A stretch of DNA of 64,000 nt from Molossus alvarezi (lineage: Eukaryota; Chordata; Mammalia; Chiroptera; Molossidae): positions 89,023,001 through 89,087,000 of the forward strand of contig CM073885.1 in the NCBI GenBank assembly GCA_037176705.1, in the 5' to 3' direction. The notes under the pieces are model-generated. The model saw only the letters and a list, made by a program, of their open reading frames with translations, did no database searches and was not told the origin of the DNA. Positions within the stretch are counted from its first letter, which is position 1. Each line of letters opens with the position of its first letter. Both the position numbers and the translations under genes were made by a program. Shown one piece after another: positions 46,660 through 59,386 of this stretch.

Positions 46660-47435
46660 ATTTGATTTACCTGTCAGAAGATTTGGATATCAGGAGAGTA
46701 GCAAAGTGTCTATTCTTTCTTCCCCATCAACCAATGCCATACACAAAAGGTCTTTGCTCAAAAGAGTATTCTCCCTTAGTTCCTAAGAATTCATAAGTCA
46801 TTTGACCCCATCCCCATGACCACTAATTGGATTAAAGGTTGGCATTGAACAAAACGGATTCTTTCTCCAGGGTTGTTTTTTTTTTTTAATAAAAGATATT
46901 ACTCAATCTTAGTTTGCATTTGCAATCATAAGGCTGTGCACATAAAAGCAGAAAAAGCCAATGCCATGAGAGAAGAAAGCCGACCATATGCGATCATGTG
47001 TACAGACAGGGAAGGGAGAACAAGTGCACTGGTTCATAATAGCCCTCCTGTTCCTGTTTATAGTCCGCAATGAGATTCAACTATACTTCCTAGCCTTAGG
47101 TCCATGAGATACACTTACATTCAGCCAACAGATTCTCTTTCTGCCTTGGCTTAATTTGGGTAGGTTTCTGTGTACTTGTAACTATGGTGAGACATATTTT
47201 GTAATATTTATCAAGGAATTTCTGCCTATAATTCCCTGTACCTCATATAGCCCTTCCCCATTTGGAAAAACTATGTGGTATCATTTTATGACACAGCGAA
47301 ATGTTAGAAAAAAAGAGATTATTTCTTTGCTTTTGAATTTTGAAAGTTGGGAGCTTTTAAGAGACAGTGCTGGCAAGACAATAGATTTGGAATAACTACA
47401 TGATGATATAAAAACATTGTTTCTTGTCTATATAA
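46660..47435. other. Intergenic DNA without recognisable element
   Basis: The open frames at 46873-47073 and 47156-47395 (+) show no known domain. Confidence 0.45.
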
Positions 47436-47439
47436 GTAA

Positions 47440-48060
47440 GAATTACATTTGGCTACAAGTAGCAGGAAACTCTACCATTAAACAAGTACAGATGTATTAG
47501 TTCTGTATGGAAATTTCACAGGTACACTCTCCAGATCTGATGCAGTGGATCCACTGTTATTATGTCACAAATTCATTTTTTGTTTGATTGTTTTATCATC
47601 TCAGTGTCCTTATGTTTGTCTCCTCACAGTCACAAAATGGTGACTGCACCTTTAGGCATCAAGACTGTGTTCCACACAGGAAGATAGGAATGACAAAGAT
47701 AAAAAAAACTGTCCTTGCCTTGCCTGGCCTGTGTGGCTTAGTGGTTGAGCATCAACCCATGCACCAAGAGGTCACCAGTTTGATTCCCGGTCAGGGACAT
47801 GCCCAAGTTGTGGGCCTGACCCCTCATGGGGGGCATGCAGGAGGCGGCCACTCAATGTTCTCTCTCATTGATGTTTCTGTCTCTCTCTCTCTCCTTCTCC
47901 CATTCTCTCTCTAAAATCAATAAAGAAAAAAAATTGGAAAAAAGAAAAAACTTCCCTTAGTAAGTGAGTCTTTGCCTTTTTTATTTGGGAATGGAAGCCA
48001 CATAGACATCAAATTGACTAGAACCAGGTCACATGACTACCCTTAGAAGCAAGAGAAGGT
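47440..48060 (-). repeat. Old LTR-like repeat, family not resolved, split by a SINE
   Basis: CAGTGTCCTTATGTTTGTCT and GTCACAAAATGGTGACTGCA, then after the SINE GAACCAGGTCACATGACTAC, are words of a common ancient mammalian repeat in reverse orientation relative to the one at 12120. Confidence 0.45.
47723..47950 (+). mobile_element. Ves SINE (GCAGGAGGCGGCC subfamily)
   Basis: Head CTGGCCTGTGTGGCTTAGTG, tail TCTCTCTAAAATCAATAAAG. The target repeat is imperfect. Confidence 0.9.
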
Positions 48061-48409
48061 AAGAAATCAAGCATTTAGATATCTCTAACCTATAGACTAG
48101 ATGAAAGCAATGGAGAAAGTGATTGTTAAATGGATATTGAGTAAGCCAACTAAATATTTGTTCGAGAGAGACTATTTTAAATTTTCTAGGACTGTGGAGG
48201 ATGTAGATAGAAGAAAAGTGAGAACTTAGATATACATGGATTCTTATGCTACATATCAGTAGTTGGGTAACCCAGTAATATTCTCAACCCTGTTTCTTTG
48301 CTACCTTCAACTTCAAAGGCTAGAAATTCATATACTCATTTTCCTAGTCTCACTTATAGTTCTGGGCATGTATGACATACTTCTGAACAATGTGGTATAG
48401 GGAAAATTT

Positions 48410-48752
48410 GGGGAGGGGGGATTCTAAGAAAACTTTTGCCTTTCTGATAGAATGGAACATAGTTGGCGCTACTCCTTTTCCCATATTGACACTGGATGTG
48501 ACACCTGGAGATGTGGCAGTCATCTTGTGAACATGACAAGCACAGTGGTGACAAACACAATGATAAAAGCCAACCACTAAGGGAAACAAAGTGCAAGTAT
48601 GGCACAAAGATGAATTCTTGGTTATATAGTTGAGCTGCTATGCTAGTCCTGGCCTGCATCTCCAGACCTCTGGTTGTGTGAGATAATTGTTTTAACCACT
48701 GTTGATTAGGATTTCTGTTATTTGAAGTTAAAATAATCTACGCCTGTTACAG
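48410..48752 (+). repeat. Old LTR-like repeat, family not resolved
   Basis: AGATGTGGCAGTCATCTTGT, then GCATCTCCAGACCTCTGGTT, TGTGTGAGATAATTGTTTTA and ACCACTGTTGATTAGG resemble the end of a mammalian LTR. Confidence 0.45.
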
Positions 48753-49071
48753 CTCCTAAGAGGGAACCCCATACACTGTGACTACCTCTCCCCTGTTCAC
48801 TCAAAGCTGAGCCCAGGTGTGTGGGGAGCAACAGAGGCCCAAATCAGTCTGTAGGATTGAGAACAACAGAATCAACACCCCCATTCACAAACAGAACTCA
48901 GTGTAGTGGCAGCACCACAGATTAAAAATGGTTGAGTGTTGTGTTCAGACAGTCTGAGACAGCCTCATAGGGTTGCCCGGGCAAGGAGCCTAGGAGTGGC
49001 TGAGAGAAAACTGATCTTTAAGTGACCTTACTGTTAAGAATAAGGGAGGATTCGGCAACCATCTGCATTTT

Positions 49072-49315
49072 CTTTTTTTATCCTCACCCTAGGAAATTTT
49101 TGCATTTATCTTCAGATAGAGCGGGAGGTAGAGAGGGAAGGGAGAGAGAGAAGCATTGATGTCAGAGAGACACATCAAGTGGTTGCCACCCACATGACCC
49201 CAACTGGGGCTGGTGACAGACTGCAACCGAGGGACGTACCCTTAGCGGGAACCGAACCCGGAACTCTCTGGTCCGCGGGCCAATGCTCTAACCGTTGAGC
49301 CAAACCGACCAGGGC
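49072..49315 (-). mobile_element. Ves SINE
   Basis: Target ACCATCTGCATTTT (49058-49071) versus ACTATCTGCATTTT (49316-49329). Confidence 0.93.
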
Positions 49316-49329
49316 ACTATCTGCATTTT

Positions 49330-52140
49330 TTTTAAGTACATGGCATCCTAGTGGATGCTGGAATGGATAGATAAAGACCTTAAGGATTAAATCCATGTGG
49401 ACATCTGGACACTTCACAGATACAACCCTGTTGGAAATCTGTATTTAACAAGATTAAGCTTCTATCTTTCCGAGAAAAATTTATAAATAAATACTAAACA
49501 AAACAAAGAGGATCCTTTTGAATGTCTCCTAACTGTGTATATCTTGTATTATTTTCTAGAAAGTAAGTATTTGTACCTGCTTGATTACTTGCCCTAAAAA
49601 ATAAACCACCCCCCTTAGGTGACCAAGGACTCACTGAAAGTTCAGATCCCCACACCATGTGAGCCTGCCTCATTCTCTGTATTTAAGTCTCTGTCCGTTG
49701 AGAACATGCGTCGCTCCTTTGCTCAGCCTAAATAAGGAAAAATAGGGTGTTATGGACAGCTTCCTGTCTCTGTTAAATATACTAAATGAAGCTCGGAAAC
49801 TAGTGCCAGCGCCTTAAGTTTAAGGTTATTGTCCCAGCTGAACCACTCATCCTGTCCAAAGGGCTCACTGAAATGAAAACTTCACCCCATCTGTGGACTT
49901 GTTGAATGACAACGCCATTAATTGACCTTACTTTGTCCCACAGTGTGATTTGTTTCCAAGTCTCTCTGCTCATGACTAAGCATGAAACTTCCTCTTACCT
50001 ACATCTAATACAAATTTTCACATTAAAGTATAAAGTAATTCTGCTTAAGTAAACAGCTTCCCAATGTGCCAGTCTCTGTAGGAAACCTGATTTAGGAAGC
50101 TTGTGGATTTTTCCATATCAAAGACTTTGCTGCCCTTTCATTACCTAAGCTAATATAAACTAGTCTGTTGAAGAAGCTCCCATTCTTATTTTTAAAAATT
50201 AAAGTAAACATGTGTATTTTTAGACCTGATAGGCTTCTCAGAATGTGCCTTCCAATGACCAAAAATCCACCTCTAGAATGAGACAGGATGGATTTCTAAA
50301 TGCTAATATCCAAAGCTGGTTAAATCATAGGTGAAATGACATTTGAATTTCTGATTTATAAGATTGAACTGAATCCTTGGACAAAGGTCACAGTGCTCAC
50401 ATTATAGCTGAATATAGTTTCTATTTAAAGTTTAAAGCTTCAAAGAAGATCCTGTCCTCATAGAAGACACACAATCAGAATTTAGAGAAAGCAAATCTTT
50501 GCTACAGACAGGGTCTTAGAAATCCCATGATTTTGATTTTGATTTCATTTCTTCCAAGTATTCTTTTAGCTAAATCCTTCCTACTCTTCAATTCTAACCT
50601 GCAGATTAAAAGACATAAGTTTCTACAAGACTTTGCTAAAACCTACTTCATTCTGCATTCAGAAGAGAATTTTCCTGTGCGCTTTAGAGAACAGATCAAG
50701 GACAGTGACAAAGCAGAGCCCCATCGAGATACCAAACCTTCACTTCAGCTAATGTGAAGTTCTATTTTCCTCAGGGAAAAGGAGATAATGTCGATTTTTG
50801 TCTGTTTTATATTGCTAACAAAATGCGAAGATATCCTCTATAATCATGTGGCTTACATAACATCTTAGTCTATTTGGTGTTCTGGTATCAAATTTGTCAA
50901 TTTATTTATTAACTTTTTCTACTTGGGATTTAATAACCATATATAGATAGATATTGTATATGATATGGCATAAATACTGCAGGCACAAAATTTATTCAAT
51001 CCATTTATATAAGTGAAGAACTACCAAATCACTATAATCTCTCAACATGCATCTGACTTAGAACAAAAGAGCAGAAATACCAACATTAAGAGTTATGATA
51101 TTGATTTGCTCTAGGGTAAACTGGCATACTTAAAAGCAAGTTTATCTTTGTCTTCAGCCTTCTGCATAGCTCTTAAGCTGCTTGAAGTGCTCTCATTCAT
51201 ACCAGCCAACCTTACAGGCTGTATTTGGGTCAGTTTTCCACAGGCATCTTCTTCTGTGGCTTAAAAATAAAAATAAAATAGTATTTTCCTGACCACCCTT
51301 GATTCAAGCTAATGAACTTACTCTCATCCACTAACCATAACTTAACAATCCAAACACTATTGAAGTATCAATTACTAATCTATCCCAATTTAAGCTTTTT
51401 CAGTTTTTGCTAGTCTTCAAAACAGGTAAAAATGTGTCTGCATAGAAGTTAATTTGGGGCATAATTGTTCTAAGTAACTTAATAGCTGATATTTTGACTT
51501 GGTTAAGAATACAAAGAGCTCTTTTAATTACCTGATGAAGTTTTGTCAATTACTCAAATTCAAAAACCTTATTACATTAGTGCCATTTTGAGTCTCTTTT
51601 GCAAATTTCTAATCATGTGCAAGAATTACTCTTTTATTTAACTGAGGCTACTTTTGTGAGGAACCTGCTGGTAATGTACATTGAGAATGCCATTTTTAAT
51701 AGATATCAGATACCAATATAACAAACACAACACTATTTGCTTATGAAATACACCTATTGTTGATCAAATGTATAGACATGTGAGACTGTTTGTTGATCAA
51801 AGGTATAGACATGTGAGATTGTCTTTTTCTGTAATGCTTTTCTGAAGTGCGAGTCTTTACAACTTTTCCAAGGTCCAATGTAAGGCTATCTCATGTCATA
51901 GCTGACAGCACTGAAGAACAGAATAGTGGAAGAAGAAAACAGTGTGCTTCTTTTAGTAGTTTAAACTTAGTCTGTGATACTATATAGCTAACTGGAAATT
52001 CTATTAAGCCATTTCCACCAATTCCTTCTGGATTATAAAATTAACTGAATACGATTTCTTAGTGAGCATCTAAATGGGCATCTCTCTCTTTGTAGCTTTA
52101 TATTCTATGTCAAATTAATCAGTTCTTTTACAACAGACTC
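49330..52140. other. Intergenic DNA, the longest repeat-poor stretch
   Basis: About 2.8 kb without SINE, LINE or LTR that I can name. The only structure is a 33-base tandem duplication at 51757-51822. The 76-codon frame at 50527-50757 (+) has no recognisable content. Confidence 0.5.
51757..51822 (+). repeat. 33-bp tandem duplication
   Basis: The unit TTGTTGATCAAATGTATAGA... occurs twice with period 33 and two or three differences. Confidence 0.9.
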
Positions 52141-52149
52141 TAAGACTTT

Positions 52150-52672
52150 AAGAAGGCCCAAAATGATCTTTGTTTCTTAGTATTCACACCCTGTGTAATC
52201 CTCTCCCCTTGAGTGTGAGCAGGATCTATTACATGCCTCTAACCAATAGAATACAACAAAGGTGATAGGATTTCATTTCTGTGATTACATTATGTAAGAT
52301 TGTAACTTTTGGTTTTCTTTGTGGAGCTCCTGGTGGGCTTTGCTGAGGCAAGCTGCCATGTTATGAACCGCCTATGGAAAAGGCCATGTGGCAAGCAAAG
52401 AACTGAGGCCCTGAGTCCAACAGCCTGCAAGAAACTGAATTCTACTAACAATTACATGAGGTTGGAAGTGGATCCGTCCCAGCTGAACTTTCAAATAAGA
52501 CTCCAAGCATGGCTGACCCTTGACTGCAGCCTTGTGAGAGATCATAAAGCAAAAGACTGTGTTGAACTCAGATTCCTGAACCACTGAAACAGAGAGAGAG
52601 CAAATGTTTTGTTTTAAGCTGCCAAGTTTGTGATAACTGATTATGCAGCAATGGCTAACGAATACTCAGTAA
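52150..52672 (+). repeat. MLT1-type ERVL-MaLR solo LTR
   Basis: The order of blocks is diagnostic: GAGTGTGAGCAGGATCTATT, CTAACCAATAGAATACAACA, AGCTGCCATGTTATGAACCG, AACTGAGGCCCTGAGTCCAA, CAGCCTTGTGAGAGATCATA, then TGTTTTAAGCTGCCAAGTTT and GCAGCAATGGCTAACGAATA at the end. No internal retroviral sequence flanks it, so it is solo. The 92-codon frame at 52309-52587 is a chance reading of this LTR. Confidence 0.88.
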
Positions 52673-52679
52673 CCCAAAT

Positions 52680-54115
52680 TTTTATAAGAATATAGTCAAG
52701 GTATATTTTCTTGTAGGCAGTTTTTTAATTGAAATACTATTATCATATAATAGCAATTCTTTTTTGCCATGTGAAAAAATATGCATATTTTGTTAGGAAA
52801 TTAAATCCTTTGTGTATTTTGAAACTTTATTGAGAGTTATTAAATGTTATTATTTGAGTACTAATAATTCGTTAATTTGTATAGTATTAATTATTAAACA
52901 CAAAATTATAATATTAGATACTAGAGAATAGAGACATGGAGGCAATAAATTAAAGACTCTGCTTCACAAACCAAGTTCTGTTTTTCTTAGTAACAACTGA
53001 ACTCACCCTTAGTAACAACTGAATTCACTTTTTAGTGGAAGAAAAATTAGATAGTAATACAGTCCTATCTTGCTCTTTTCTCAACAATCAAATAGCTACT
53101 CTTCAGTTACATATGATACTAAATTTGCAGCTCCATTCTCTGCCTGCATTAGCAATTTATCATTATTCTTCAGTAATGTAATTACTCTGGATCCAAGTAT
53201 GAAGAAACCAATTATTTTTACTTAATGTATAAATAAGTAATACAAACAAGAATTTTCCAATGACACACTCTAAATAACAGCTAACTGTATATATAGTTGT
53301 AAATTAGTCCAATTGATACAATTCATCATACTACACACATATCATGTAATTATCTACATCCCAGGAAAAATATATTAATGCCTATTAGGATCTATGGAGA
53401 CAACCCAAGTCAGTGCTGCAGAAAACTCTACAGAATTTATTTCTAAAAAGAAAAAATTGTCTTTGAACCAGAAGCCATACAATTTTATCATTTACCAAAT
53501 GGTATGTCTGGAAGATTTTCAAAGCATTCTCACACACACACTGTTCTGTTCAGGTTTTACAACTGACTTGAGTTTGGAAGGGAAGTTATTATTAATCCCA
53601 TTTCTAGATAACAAAATGAGGAGTAAGAGATGTTGTTTTGTTTGGTTTAAGGGCCAGTTGTGCAAAGAAAAATGAAAATACAGGTCTCTCATTACCTTTA
53701 AAGGAATATTGATGTAAAAACAATATTTCATTTGAACCAGCTGTCACAGGAGAAGCACCTGGGCAAAACAGTACCACCTCCACAGGAAGAAATCTAGATT
53801 CCTTTAATTCAGTAGGCATTTCTACCTCTAACCTACTCATATAAATTTAAACTTCATTAGCTTCAGTTAAAAGTAATTTATTTCACAGACCCATAAACAT
53901 ATTTAATGGTCTTCTCTTGAACTGCATTGAAATCACATTTTAGTTTATAAGGTATTCAAATTTTCATTAAAATATTGTTCATGTCCCAATTATAATAGTT
54001 TATAATCCCTTTGTCCTTCTTACTTCCATCATTCCTTGAAACTGTATCTCAAATCCTACTTTTTTCATAAAGCCTGCTACGATAATATCATGAAGTATGA
54101 ATCTTTACCTTCCTT
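52680..54115. other. Intergenic DNA without clear element
   Basis: AT-rich sequence. A 22-base tandem duplication (TTAGTAACAACTGAA...) lies at about 52987-53030. The frame at 53394-53675 (+) has no recognisable family. Confidence 0.45.
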
Positions 54116-54128
54116 AACAATTGTTAAT

Positions 54129-54264
54129 GCCCTGGCCAGTTTGGCTCAGCGGTTGAGCATCGGCCTGCGGACCAGAGTCCCGGGTTCGGTTCTCGCTAGG
54201 GGCACGTACCACAAAGAAGAAAGAAAGAAATAAAGTACTGTGGATAGATTGTTTGCGGAAAAAA
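54129..54264 (+). mobile_element. Ves tRNA-head fused to unrelated tail (chimeric insertion)
   Basis: The first 80 or so bases are a good Ves head (GCCCTGGCCAGTTTGGCTCA to GGGGCACGTACC) and stop abruptly. They continue into CACAAAGAAGAAAGAAAG and AGTACTGTGGATAGATTGTT, then GCGGAAAAAA. The whole is flanked by AACAATTGTTAA at 54116-54127 and 54265-54276, which suggests one insertion of a chimeric or aberrantly ended transcript. The target word is itself palindromic, which weakens this reading slightly. No usual Ves middle or CT run is present. Confidence 0.7.
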
Positions 54265-54714
54265 ACAATTGTTAACATTTTATCTAACAGAACATTAATT
54301 TAAGGTACAATTTGATTGCTTTCATTTTACACATTTAAGTTAGCAAAGCTAGCCTATTTCCGGTCTTTCTTATACAACCTGCTTTCAATGACAGGCCAAT
54401 ATTGCCATAACTCAGCCAGATTCATTTTAAAAGAGGCCAAATATTACTCCTATATGAATTCATAGTACTTCACCCTAAATTCTATCCAACTTGGAACCTT
54501 ATTACATATTACCTTTTACCATTTTCTAATTGTGTCTTCTCTAACATAGGACTCGGTGGTATTTGTGAACCACAGCATTATCATAATGATAATCTATATC
54601 ATCTATACAAAGCCCAGTACCAGGCACATTATAGGGGCTCAGGAGTTACTGATGGCTTAGCTATTGTGACAGAAATGCATAGTGGAAATACCAGAAAGGT
54701 TGGAAAGCCTGGAT

Positions 54715-54845
54715 TATTGTCAGAACTCTGCTACTAACTAGCTATATGATTTTGCACAAATTAGTTAACTCTCTCTATTTCTTCATATACAACATGAAGA
54801 GATTAGACTAAATAATCTGCAGATTTACCTTCTAAATTCATATTA
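54715..54845 (+). repeat. MIR SINE fragment
   Basis: CAGAACTCTGCTACTAACTA, then TGATTTTGCACAAATTAGTT and ACATGAAGAGATTAGACTAA follow MIR. Confidence 0.7.
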
Positions 54846-55038
54846 AATTAAAAAACTAAAGAGAACAAAGTTGGGTAGCTTCACTTTTCCTAAAATAATT
54901 TTGAGAAAAATTAAGGAAAAATTGTTCGGGGATACTGCACAGCAGAAAAAGCACATTTGTTGCCTTCCTTAAATAGGACATAAATAATTATATACAGATT
55001 TTTTTATTTTTAGTGTCATTAGTTCACCTTCGAAGTGG

Positions 55039-55302
55039 TTTTTTGTTTTTTTTTGTTTTTTTTTTTTTATCCTCACCCGAGGACATTTTTCCATTTTCTG
55101 TTCAGGTAGAGTGGGAGGAAGAGAGGAACAGAGAGAGAGAGAAACATAGATGTGAAAGGAACACATCGAGTGGCTGCCACCCGCACGACCAACCAGGGCC
55201 CGGGACAAACTGCAACCGAGGTACATGCCCTTAGCGGGAACTGAACCCGGGTCTCTCTGGACCGCAGGCCGACACTAACCGCTGAGCCAAACCGGCCAGG
55301 GC
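55039..55302 (-). mobile_element. Ves SINE, first of a tandem minus-strand pair
   Basis: Near-consensus body. On this strand it ends AACCGGCCAGGGC at 55302. Confidence 0.94.
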
Positions 55303-55311
55303 AATATATAT

Positions 55312-55547
55312 ATTTTTTTTTAATTAAAAAAATCCTTACCCAAGGATATTTTTCCCACTTATTTTCAGACAGAGTGGAAGGAAGAGAGGGAGAGAAACAT
55401 CGATGTGAGAAAAACACATCTATTGATTGCCTCCTACACAGCCCAACCAGACCGGGAACCAAACTGCAACTGAGGCATGTACCCCTGACCAGAACTGAAC
55501 TCACGACTCTTCGATCCGCGGGCCGACGCTCCAACCCAGCCAGGGGG
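55312..55547 (-). mobile_element. Ves SINE, second of a tandem minus-strand pair
   Basis: More diverged copy, only 9 bases after the previous one, with AATCCTTACCCAAGGATATT at its tail. Its head lost bases in box A (CTCCAACCCAGCCAGGG). Confidence 0.9.
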
Positions 55548-55769
55548 CATTTTATTTCGTCTTTGGAATCTAGATTCTTGACTTTTCATGCTCCAGAGAG
55601 TCTGGAACTCTACCCTCAGGTTATTCCAAATAAATTATTGTCCAAAGCCCCTTCTGAGTAAACAATAAAAAATGGAAGAAACACAGATGATTATAGGCTC
55701 TCTTCTGACCTAGATCACAATAGACTGACCAGACCCCGTTCTTCTTGGCAAAGTATTACAATTCCTAAA

Positions 55770-57440
55770 AACATCAAATTAAAAATATCAAACCTTTCAT
55801 CATATCTAAGATCTACAGATTTAACAAAATCCCAGTCATAATCCCAACAATTAACAAGCTGACTCTGAAATGTATAGGGAAATTCAAAGGACCTAAAATA
55901 GCCAGAATAACCTTGAAAAAGAACAAAATGGGAAAAGTCACGCCCCTTACTTTAAGACTTGCAATCAAACTACAGTAATCAAAACAGTTTAGTAATGGCG
56001 TGAGGCTCAACGAATAGATCAATGAAAGAGATTAGAGAGGACAGAAGTTGATCCACACTTACAGTTTTTTGTTTTTCAAAAAGGTGCCAAAAGTCTTTTC
56101 AACAATGGTACCCAAATAATCCTGACTCCCACCTCACATCATCAAGGTGAATCATAAACCCAAGCATAAATATTGTGACTTAGGAGTAATCCAAGTTTCT
56201 TGGATGGGTCATAGAACATAATAACCATTAAAGAAAAAATTGAAAAATTGGACTTGATTAAAATTTTAAACTTATGTTCATGCAAAAAATGCCATTATGA
56301 AAGTGAATAGGCAAGCCACAGACTGGGAAAAAATATTCACAGATCATGTATGATTAGGACTAGTATCTAGAACTGCACTGTCCAGTATGGTAGCCATTAG
56401 CCCATGTAGCTATTTAAATTTAAATTAATTAAAATTAAATCAATTAAAATTATACTTTCTCATTTTTACTAGCCACATTTCACACTAAACATACTGTACT
56501 ATGCATAAAATTTGATTGGATAGCACTGATCTAGAATGTAAAGAAATATTACAATTCAGAATAAAAATACAATCCAATTGGAAAATAGCCAAAAGGTTTG
56601 AAAAGATGTTTCATAAAAGTGAAGATACATGAATGGCCAATAAGTACATGAGAAAGTGCTCAACATCATCAGTCAGCAGGGAAAGGCAAATTAAAATTAC
56701 AATGATAATATCAGTCACTACTTTCCCACTAGATGGCTAAAATGGAAAGGAATGACAAAACCAAACATTGACAAGGTTGTGGGGGGACTGGAACTTTCTT
56801 ATATTAGTGGTGTAAATTTAAAATGGTATAACCACATTGGATAATAATCTGGCATTATAAGACTTAAATATACATACCTACGATATGACCCAGAAATTCC
56901 ACTTTTATGCATATATTTACCTAAGAGAAATGAAAACATATGTCCAACAGAGACTTGAATGCAAGTGTTCGTAACAGCTTTATTCATAATAGCCCCAAAT
57001 TGGAAACAGCCCAGATGTATATCACTAGAAAAATATATATTTAATTGTTGTGTGTTTAAAAATAAAAAGCAAAGGAACAAACATACAATGACATAGATAA
57101 ATCTCAAAAAAAAAAAATTCTAGTGAAAGAAACCTAACACATGAGAGTACATTCTGTATGATTCCATTTATATAAAATTCCAGAACAGGCAAAACTAATC
57201 CATGTTGGATAAAAAATTAAAAATTACATTACCTCTGGAGGAGGTCAGGGAAGTAATTACTTGGAAAGGGGCATGAGGGAACTTTCTGGAGTGATAGTAA
57301 TGTTCCACATTGTCATAGTGGTTTGGGTTACTTACGTGTATGTATCAAAACTCAGCAAATATACACTTAAGATTTTCACATTTTCTTGGATGTAAATTTT
57401 GCATTTTAAACACTGTAATGCACTCTAGTTATTGATATAC
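55770..57440 (+). mobile_element. Old L1 3' part (ORF2 C-terminus and 3' UTR) with nested MITE
   Basis: Readable L1 words: ATAGCCAGAATAACCTTGAA, CAAACTACAGTAATCAAAAC, GTGCTCAACATCATCAGTCA, GATATGACCCAGAAATTCCA, TTTATTCATAATAGCCCCAA, and the 3' UTR CCTCTGGAGGAGGTCAGGGA. Strongly diverged with no frame left. A hAT MITE sits at 56373-56528. Confidence 0.88.
56373..56528. mobile_element. hAT-Charlie-type MITE nested in L1
   Basis: A 156-base element with 8-base duplication ATCTAGAA on both sides (56365-56372 and 56529-56536). Ends CTGCACTGTCCAGTATGGTA and GATAGCACTG. TAGCCATTAGCCCATGTAGC is typical of this mammalian MER family. Confidence 0.88.
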
Positions 57441-59127
57441 ATGCCTAAGTATTTAGGAAGAAGTATACTGATGTCTGCAATTTACTTTAAAATGCATAAA
57501 ATGAGATGGATTAGCAGATGGATAGAGGGATGAATAGATAGATATATGATAGAACAAGTAGAGTAAAAAGATAATAAGAAAATCTAGGTGGTATAAATAG
57601 CCTTCCCGGTGAAATTATTTCATTCTGAAGTTCTTTCAACTTTGCTATATGTTTGAATTTTTCATAATAAAATGGTGATGGAGAAAAAGATATTCCAGGC
57701 CTTCTGGAGACAGAATTCTAGTGTTAAGTCTCCCAAGTAAAAACTGAGACAAAAATCATGAAGTCAAAAATACATTTTCTCTTGCTCTTTTCCACAGTTT
57801 CATCCTGCGGCATCCTGACTTGCACTTCTCTATCTCATACGAGATAATTCCATCCCTTCAGGGATTCTGCATGTTATCAAAAAGGAAACACTCAGGATGC
57901 TTGCAACTTCAATTTTTACTTAAAGCTCTGTTTTTATCTCCTATGCAATAGAATAGGCAAGCGCTAGATTTTGGTAATCCCACGCAAATCAAAACAGGAA
58001 TGAGCACTGACTAGTAATATTATTTATAAAAATGAAGTCAAAACAAGGACTCAGGAAGAAAAGAAAATTATTTTTAAAAATGTAAGTAATATCATTCTCC
58101 AGTAAAAGGGACCACTACTCCTTGGAGGAATGTCTGATGCTAGAATTGGGCAGGAAATACACAAGATGAGCTTGTAGCATCTTGTAGTCCAGAAAGTAAG
58201 GAAGTGCTAATAAGTAAATAGGTAAATAAATAAATAAATAAATAAATCCTCTGTAATGGGGGTATATCATCTCAAAGGAACACAGTATACAACTGAAAGA
58301 GCTCCCAAAGCTAAAAATAAAAAAATAAATTGAGCAACAGAATAAAGTACTATTAGATTTTAGGCCAAAGTACAAAATATGCATGAGTTTGTTCTGATAT
58401 AAATAAAATATGAGTAAGTGAATAAATGGGGAGGAAAGACAATCTCTTTGTGAAAGAATTCCAAATAATTTAATGTAGATACTTCCCCCTCAAAGAAGTT
58501 GAACGTAACTCCCACACCTTAAGTGTAAACAGTCACTTTCTTCCGAAGAGTAAAGTATGAAAAGGGTGGAGGGAGACAAACTTTATAGTAGTCTTTCCAC
58601 CCAAGGTCAACATCAAAATTGATGTAACCATGAATATGATACAAGAATTTGACTGACCTTCATCTCTGGTTCCTGGGAAGGAGACTCTAAATCCTTGGAG
58701 TTTCAAATAATAGGAGTGTCTTTGTTATTCTTGAGTCCTTGGATCATACCTGAGTTTATGCTAATAAGATAACTTAGAGTGGAGGCTGGCCAAGCCAGAG
58801 AGACCAACCATGTGATTAAAGGCTTGGGGCTTTGAGCCAGGTGACATCAGACCAGGAAGAGAGGTATGCTAGAGATTGAGTTCAATTATGTGGCCAGTGA
58901 TTCAATTAATCATGCCTATAGTGAAGTCCCAACGTAAAGGAGGAAGGAAGGGAGCAGTTACCAAAACCCAAAAGAAAATTGTGAGAAGACTACTTTGAAA
59001 AAAAACAATGATCTTTGTTTGAGGGACAGGAGTTGGGGTAATAAATACCCTAATCCCTCTCACATCCCTCCCTTAGACCTCCTATCTGCTCCCCACTGAC
59101 CAAACCCAACAAGAAGCCAGAGAGTAT
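57441..59127. other. Intergenic DNA without clear element
   Basis: Apart from an (AAAT)n run at about 58217-58247 nothing is recognised. Confidence 0.45.
58217..58247 (+). repeat. (AAAT)n microsatellite
   Basis: About seven AAAT units after TAAGTAAATAGGT. Confidence 0.9.
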
Positions 59128-59141
59128 AAAAGCCATACATG

Positions 59142-59386
59142 GCCCTAGCCGGTTTGGCTCAGGGGTTGGAGCATTGGCCTGCGGTCTGGAGAGACCCGGG
59201 TTCAGTTCCTGCTAAGGGCACGTACCTCGGTTGCAGTTTGTCCCCAGCCCTGGTTGGGTCGTGTGGGTGGCAACCACTCGATGTGTCCCTTTCACGTCGA
59301 TGTTTCTCCCCCTCTCTCTCTCTCTCCCTCCCACTCTATCTAAACAAAATATCAAAAAATGTCCTCAGGTGAGGATAAAAAAAAAA
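59142..59386 (+). mobile_element. Ves SINE
   Basis: Target AAAAGCCATACATG, perfect over 14 bases (59128-59141 and 59387-59400). Tail GTCCTCAGGTGAGGAT. Confidence 0.95.

Noticed and set aside
52309..52587. 92-codon plus-strand frame
   Set aside because: It is a reading through an MLT1-type LTR, not a gene.
54116..54276. AACAATTGTTAA flanks as certain target duplication
   Set aside because: Kept only as probable, because the word is nearly palindromic and AT-rich and could match by chance.
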